The notes below the pieces were generated by a model. That model was not told where the DNA came from. It ran no database searches and worked only from the letters and a program-made list of their open reading frames with translations. The position numbers and the translations under genes are program-made. Source: Bacteriovorax sp037444575 (GTDB taxonomy: Bacteria > Bdellovibrionota > Bacteriovoracia > Bacteriovoracales > Bacteriovoracaceae). From it: DNA of 64,000 nt. The stretch lies in contig JBBIME010000014.1 of the NCBI GenBank assembly GCA_037444575.1, positions 1-64,000 on the forward strand, given 5' to 3'. Shown here in pieces: positions 61,247 to 64,000 of this stretch (the first letter of the stretch is position 1; each line of letters starts with the position of its first letter).

Positions 61247-63514
61247 ATGGACACCCCAAAAGAATTGCAAAGCATAGTTCATGAAAGCATAAAAATTCTT
61301 GGTCTTGCCATTAAAGAAATCTATGGAGAAAAAGCGTTTCTAGAAATAGATAATCTAAGACGAGCGATGAAGAAAATTCGCGGCAAGGATACGAGAGCTG
61401 TTTATAAATCCCTCGAGAAGTTTTATCAAAAATCAAAAACAACTAAGACAATAGATCTTCATCAAAAAGCAAAAGCATTCTCTCTAATGCTTGAATTGAT
61501 TAATGTTTGCGAAGCCTCCTATCGATCTCATCGACTCTCTCGCTTAAAAATCACTCAGGTTAAAAGACCCAAGGGAATGATTTTTGTATTTACGAGTCAT
61601 CCCACTGAAGCGAGAAGTCCTCAATTTCTTTTTATAATGGATAAAATTGAATCCTTAATCTTTAAAGCGCTTGAAACTGATATTAAAGAAGTTGAAGATG
61701 AAATTCTCTACCTTTTAAAAATTGCTGCAACAATTGATCTGGCCAATAATAAAAAACCGGAAGTAAAAGACGAAGCCTCTCAAATTTTCCACACTGTTTT
61801 AAATAAGAACATTTTGGATGAGCAAATGGCGCTTAAAATGAGTGGAATCGATGTCTGTTTTAAAACATGGACAGGAGGAGACAAGGACGGTCATCCACTG
61901 GTTGGCCCAAAGACCATGATACAAAGCTTAACTTTATCGAGGAATAAACTGATTGATTATATCCTCACTCTTATTAATGAATACGAAGAAGAAATGGAAG
62001 TTTTAAAAGAGCGTAGTTTGATTTCGACTATTGAAACATTCAGGACATTGCTTGAATCAGCTAGAAAGATAAAGGCCCATGATGGATTAGTGGTAAAGAA
62101 AATAAGACTGCATTTAAAGAGAATGAAGTTTAAGTCACCTACCATTGAGAAAATAAATCATTTATTAGTTTCATATCCAGCAATCGTTGTTCCATTAGAA
62201 ATTAGAGAAGACCATGAACTTATCCATGCGGCCCTTCTTGATCCACATCTTGCGATTTCTCATATGCTAAAAGAATTAAAGAAAATATCTTCGGGAATAG
62301 ATCCAAGAGGCTATGTGAATAGTTTTGTTATTAGCATGTGCATGTCTAAAGATGACTTGGTTGCGGCCGCTAGGCTCACTAAAAAGATTTTGGGAAATTT
62401 ACATATTCCAATAGTTCCATTGTTTGAAAATGAAGTTGGGCTTACGTCTTCGGTGGAAATTTTAAATGGCGCTTTTAATAAGTTTGCATTTGAAAAAGTA
62501 CATAAAAAAAAATGGAGTGGATTGTTTGAAGTGATGCTGGGGTATTCAGATTCAACCAAGGAAAATGGTGTGTTGCCAGGAAGATTAATGGTCGAAAAGG
62601 CCGCTCATTCAATCGAAACTTGTATTTTAAAAAAAGGCCTTACTCCAGTATTTTTTCATGGATCAGGTGGAAGTATTAATAGAGGGGGAGGTTCTGTGAA
62701 AGAGCAGTTATCATGGCTTCCAAAAAGTTCTCTCAGTCTTTATAAGGCAACCATACAAGGCGAAATGGTGCAAAGACAATTTCATCAACCGTTAATTATG
62801 CGTTCTCAAATTAATAAAATCGTAACTGAATTTAATGAGCACAAGTTTAAAAAAATAAAATATTCCAAAGCTCTCTTTGAATTTTCAGCATCAATTCAAG
62901 TAAAATATAAATCTCTTGTGAGCGACGACTCATTTCAAAGATTAGTCCAAGAGGCAACTCCCTATGAATTTTTAAATCTATTAAAAATTGGTTCAAGGCC
63001 CACGAAGAGAGGTGGAAGTGGAAAATTTACTCTCAGGGCCATTCCATGGACTCTATGCTGGACTCAAACAAGGCTGCTTCTTCCTATTTGGTGGGGAGTC
63101 GGATCAGCATGGATGGAGCTTTCTAAAGTTGAGAAGTCTGATCTTAAAAAGGATTATGAAACATCACCAATGCTTCAAACGTATATAAAAAACCTAGGCT
63201 TTACTTTGGCCAAAATAGAATGCGGAGTCTGGAAATTTTACGTTGAACATTCAGGCCTATCTCTTTCTGAAAAAAAATATTGGAATGATGTAATTGAAAA
63301 AGAATTAAGTGTTACAATTGCTTTTTTCAAAGCAATTACAGGAAACCTTGATCTACTTTGGTTTAGACCTTGGCTTGCTCAAAGTATCTTTTACAGATCC
63401 AGCATGATCCACCCATTAAATGTCATTCAAAAAATAGCTTATGAACGACAGGATCACGTTTTACTTAGAGAAACAGTAACAGGGATTTCATGTGGGATGC
63501 TTACGACTGGGTAA
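61247..63514 (+). CDS. Phosphoenolpyruvate carboxylase homologue with an altered active-site loop
   Basis: Family that carboxylates PEP to oxaloacetate to refill the TCA cycle. Motifs in order: FVFTSHPTEARSP (His118), FKTWTGGDKDGHPLVGP, VMLGYSDSTKENGVLPG, QGEMVQRQF, TLRAIPWTLCWTQTRLLLP and a C-terminal GMLTTG. The loop normally reading FHGRGGxxGRGG is FHGSGGSINRGGG here: the first Arg (Arg587 in E. coli) is Ser473. At 755 residues it is about 130 shorter than E. coli PEPC. ATG 61247 has GGAAG upstream; ATG 61235 is the alternative. Whether it still carboxylates is unclear. Confidence 0.85.
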   Translation: MDTPKELQSIVHESIKILGLAIKEIYGEKAFLEIDNLRRAMKKIRGKDTRAVYKSLEKFYQKSKTTKTIDLHQKAKAFSLMLELINVCEASYRSHRLSRLKITQVKRPKGMIFVFTSHPTEARSPQFLFIMDKIESLIFKALETDIKEVEDEILYLLKIAATIDLANNKKPEVKDEASQIFHTVLNKNILDEQMALKMSGIDVCFKTWTGGDKDGHPLVGPKTMIQSLTLSRNKLIDYILTLINEYEEEMEVLKERSLISTIETFRTLLESARKIKAHDGLVVKKIRLHLKRMKFKSPTIEKINHLLVSYPAIVVPLEIREDHELIHAALLDPHLAISHMLKELKKISSGIDPRGYVNSFVISMCMSKDDLVAAARLTKKILGNLHIPIVPLFENEVGLTSSVEILNGAFNKFAFEKVHKKKWSGLFEVMLGYSDSTKENGVLPGRLMVEKAAHSIETCILKKGLTPVFFHGSGGSINRGGGSVKEQLSWLPKSSLSLYKATIQGEMVQRQFHQPLIMRSQINKIVTEFNEHKFKKIKYSKALFEFSASIQVKYKSLVSDDSFQRLVQEATPYEFLNLLKIGSRPTKRGGSGKFTLRAIPWTLCWTQTRLLLPIWWGVGSAWMELSKVEKSDLKKDYETSPMLQTYIKNLGFTLAKIECGVWKFYVEHSGLSLSEKKYWNDVIEKELSVTIAFFKAITGNLDLLWFRPWLAQSIFYRSSMIHPLNVIQKIAYERQDHVLLRETVTGISCGMLTTG

Positions 63515-63517
63515 CGT

Positions 63518-63940
63518 TTAATTGAGCTTTTCAACCTTAGCATTAACTTCAACTTCAGATTTGTTGTCTAAAGTAAATTTAAGCTTATGAACGTCACCAG
63601 CTTTTAGAGGTTTTTTCACATCGAAAATCATAATGTGAAGTCCACCAGATTTAAGTTCGGTAGTTGATTTCTTTTTTAATTCGATGAAATCTACTTGTCT
63701 CATTTTCATTTTTCCATCAAGCATTTCCATCGTGTGCAATTCGTATGATCCAGCAAAATCACCCGAAACTTTCACAACTTTTAAGTCTTTGTCAGTGTGA
63801 TTAACAATTTTTAGAAACATGGCTGTCATGTTCATTCCAGGAGGAGTCAGCCTGATCTTTGGATTTTGAATTTCTATATCAGTAGAGGCAAAGAGGTTTA
63901 AAGAAAGAAGAAGAAGCGAAACAGATAAAAGTTTTTTCAT
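63518..63940 (-). CDS. Periplasmic copper chaperone PCu(A)C-like
   Basis: Signal peptide (KKLLSVSLLLLSLNLFAS), then a cupredoxin-like fold with the copper-binding set: YELHTMEMLDGKMKMRQV and GGLHIMIFDV, giving the HxnMx21HxM arrangement of PCu(A)C, which supplies Cu(I) to cytochrome oxidase. Start at 63940 has GAGGA six bases upstream; ATG 63952 would add four residues. Length (about 140) is normal. Ends three bases from the carboxylase stop. No other copper genes in view. Confidence 0.9.
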   Translation of the reverse strand: MKKLLSVSLLLLSLNLFASTDIEIQNPKIRLTPPGMNMTAMFLKIVNHTDKDLKVVKVSGDFAGSYELHTMEMLDGKMKMRQVDFIELKKKSTTELKSGGLHIMIFDVKKPLKAGDVHKLKFTLDNKSEVEVNAKVEKLN

Positions 63941-64000
63941 GAAAATCCTCATGGTTTGAATTGTTCATCTATTATTTTTGAGAGCTGGGCCTTTATAACA

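Noticed and set aside
1..64000. tRNA, rRNA, IS elements and CRISPR arrays
   Set aside because: None was recognised on either strand by reading for conserved motifs, transposase frames or regular repeats; a covariance-model scan could still find a divergent RNA.

Overview
The window looks like a chromosomal segment of a low-GC, Gram-negative bacterium with a secretion-heavy envelope. My best guess is the Bacteriovoracales (phylum Bdellovibrionota, relatives of Bacteriovorax/Peredibacter). This is inferred from AT-rich coding sequence, many signal-peptide and beta-barrel proteins, a single-copy suf operon, a complete type II secretion operon and glutamine synthetase III. No rRNA, tRNA, IS element, integrase or CRISPR array was recognised. 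Gene density is high and most neighbours overlap or nearly touch.

Layout. 1-1.4 kb: 3' part of a ClsC-like phospholipase D. 1.4-6.8 kb (minus): FecR-domain protein, TPR/barrel protein and CHASE2 adenylate cyclase, a likely envelope-to-cAMP signalling module. 7-10.3 kb: a barrel/DUF3943-like pair, hemF and an EamA transporter. 10.3-16.9 kb (minus): a lipoprotein, then an SUF iron-sulfur operon in the order rrf2-sufB-sufC-sufD-sufS-nfu. 17-20.8 kb (plus): a secreted zinc protease, small exported proteins and a rhomboid protease. 22-25.5 kb: a compact two-subunit type IIA topoisomerase with no C-terminal pinwheel domain, followed by ihfA and a MerR regulator. 26.6-41.8 kb (minus): twelve gsp genes from C to N, with a polyprenyl synthase gene at the 3' end. 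42-47 kb: acyl-CoA dehydrogenase, FG-GAP lipoprotein, DUF4242 protein, LysR regulator and a degenerate A-type Fe-S protein. 47-54 kb: M61 peptidase, a small exported protein, a small-RNA/peptide locus, a phosphopantetheinyl transferase, glutamine synthetase III and a pilin-like protein. 54-64 kb: METTL25-like methyltransferase, murD, aminopeptidase P, a matrixin-type protease with a barrel protein, serC, a PEP carboxylase homologue and a PCu(A)C copper chaperone.

The most striking unexplained signal lies at 49.73-50.02 kb. A 27-residue, lysine-rich, strongly hydrophobic peptide gene has a perfect Shine-Dalgarno sequence and its own terminator. Upstream, the opposite strand carries a predicted RNA of about 80 nt ending at a perfect terminator. 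An 18-nt direct repeat makes this RNA complementary to the start of the peptide gene, and its 7-nt hairpin loop is complementary to a second site within the gene. This is the geometry of a par/Fst-like type I toxin-antitoxin system.

Functionally, the secretion operon could export the several signal-peptide proteases seen here, while suf, hemF, IHF and topoisomerase are housekeeping. Coordinates follow the most plausible start codon, which in many genes lies downstream of the longest open frame.
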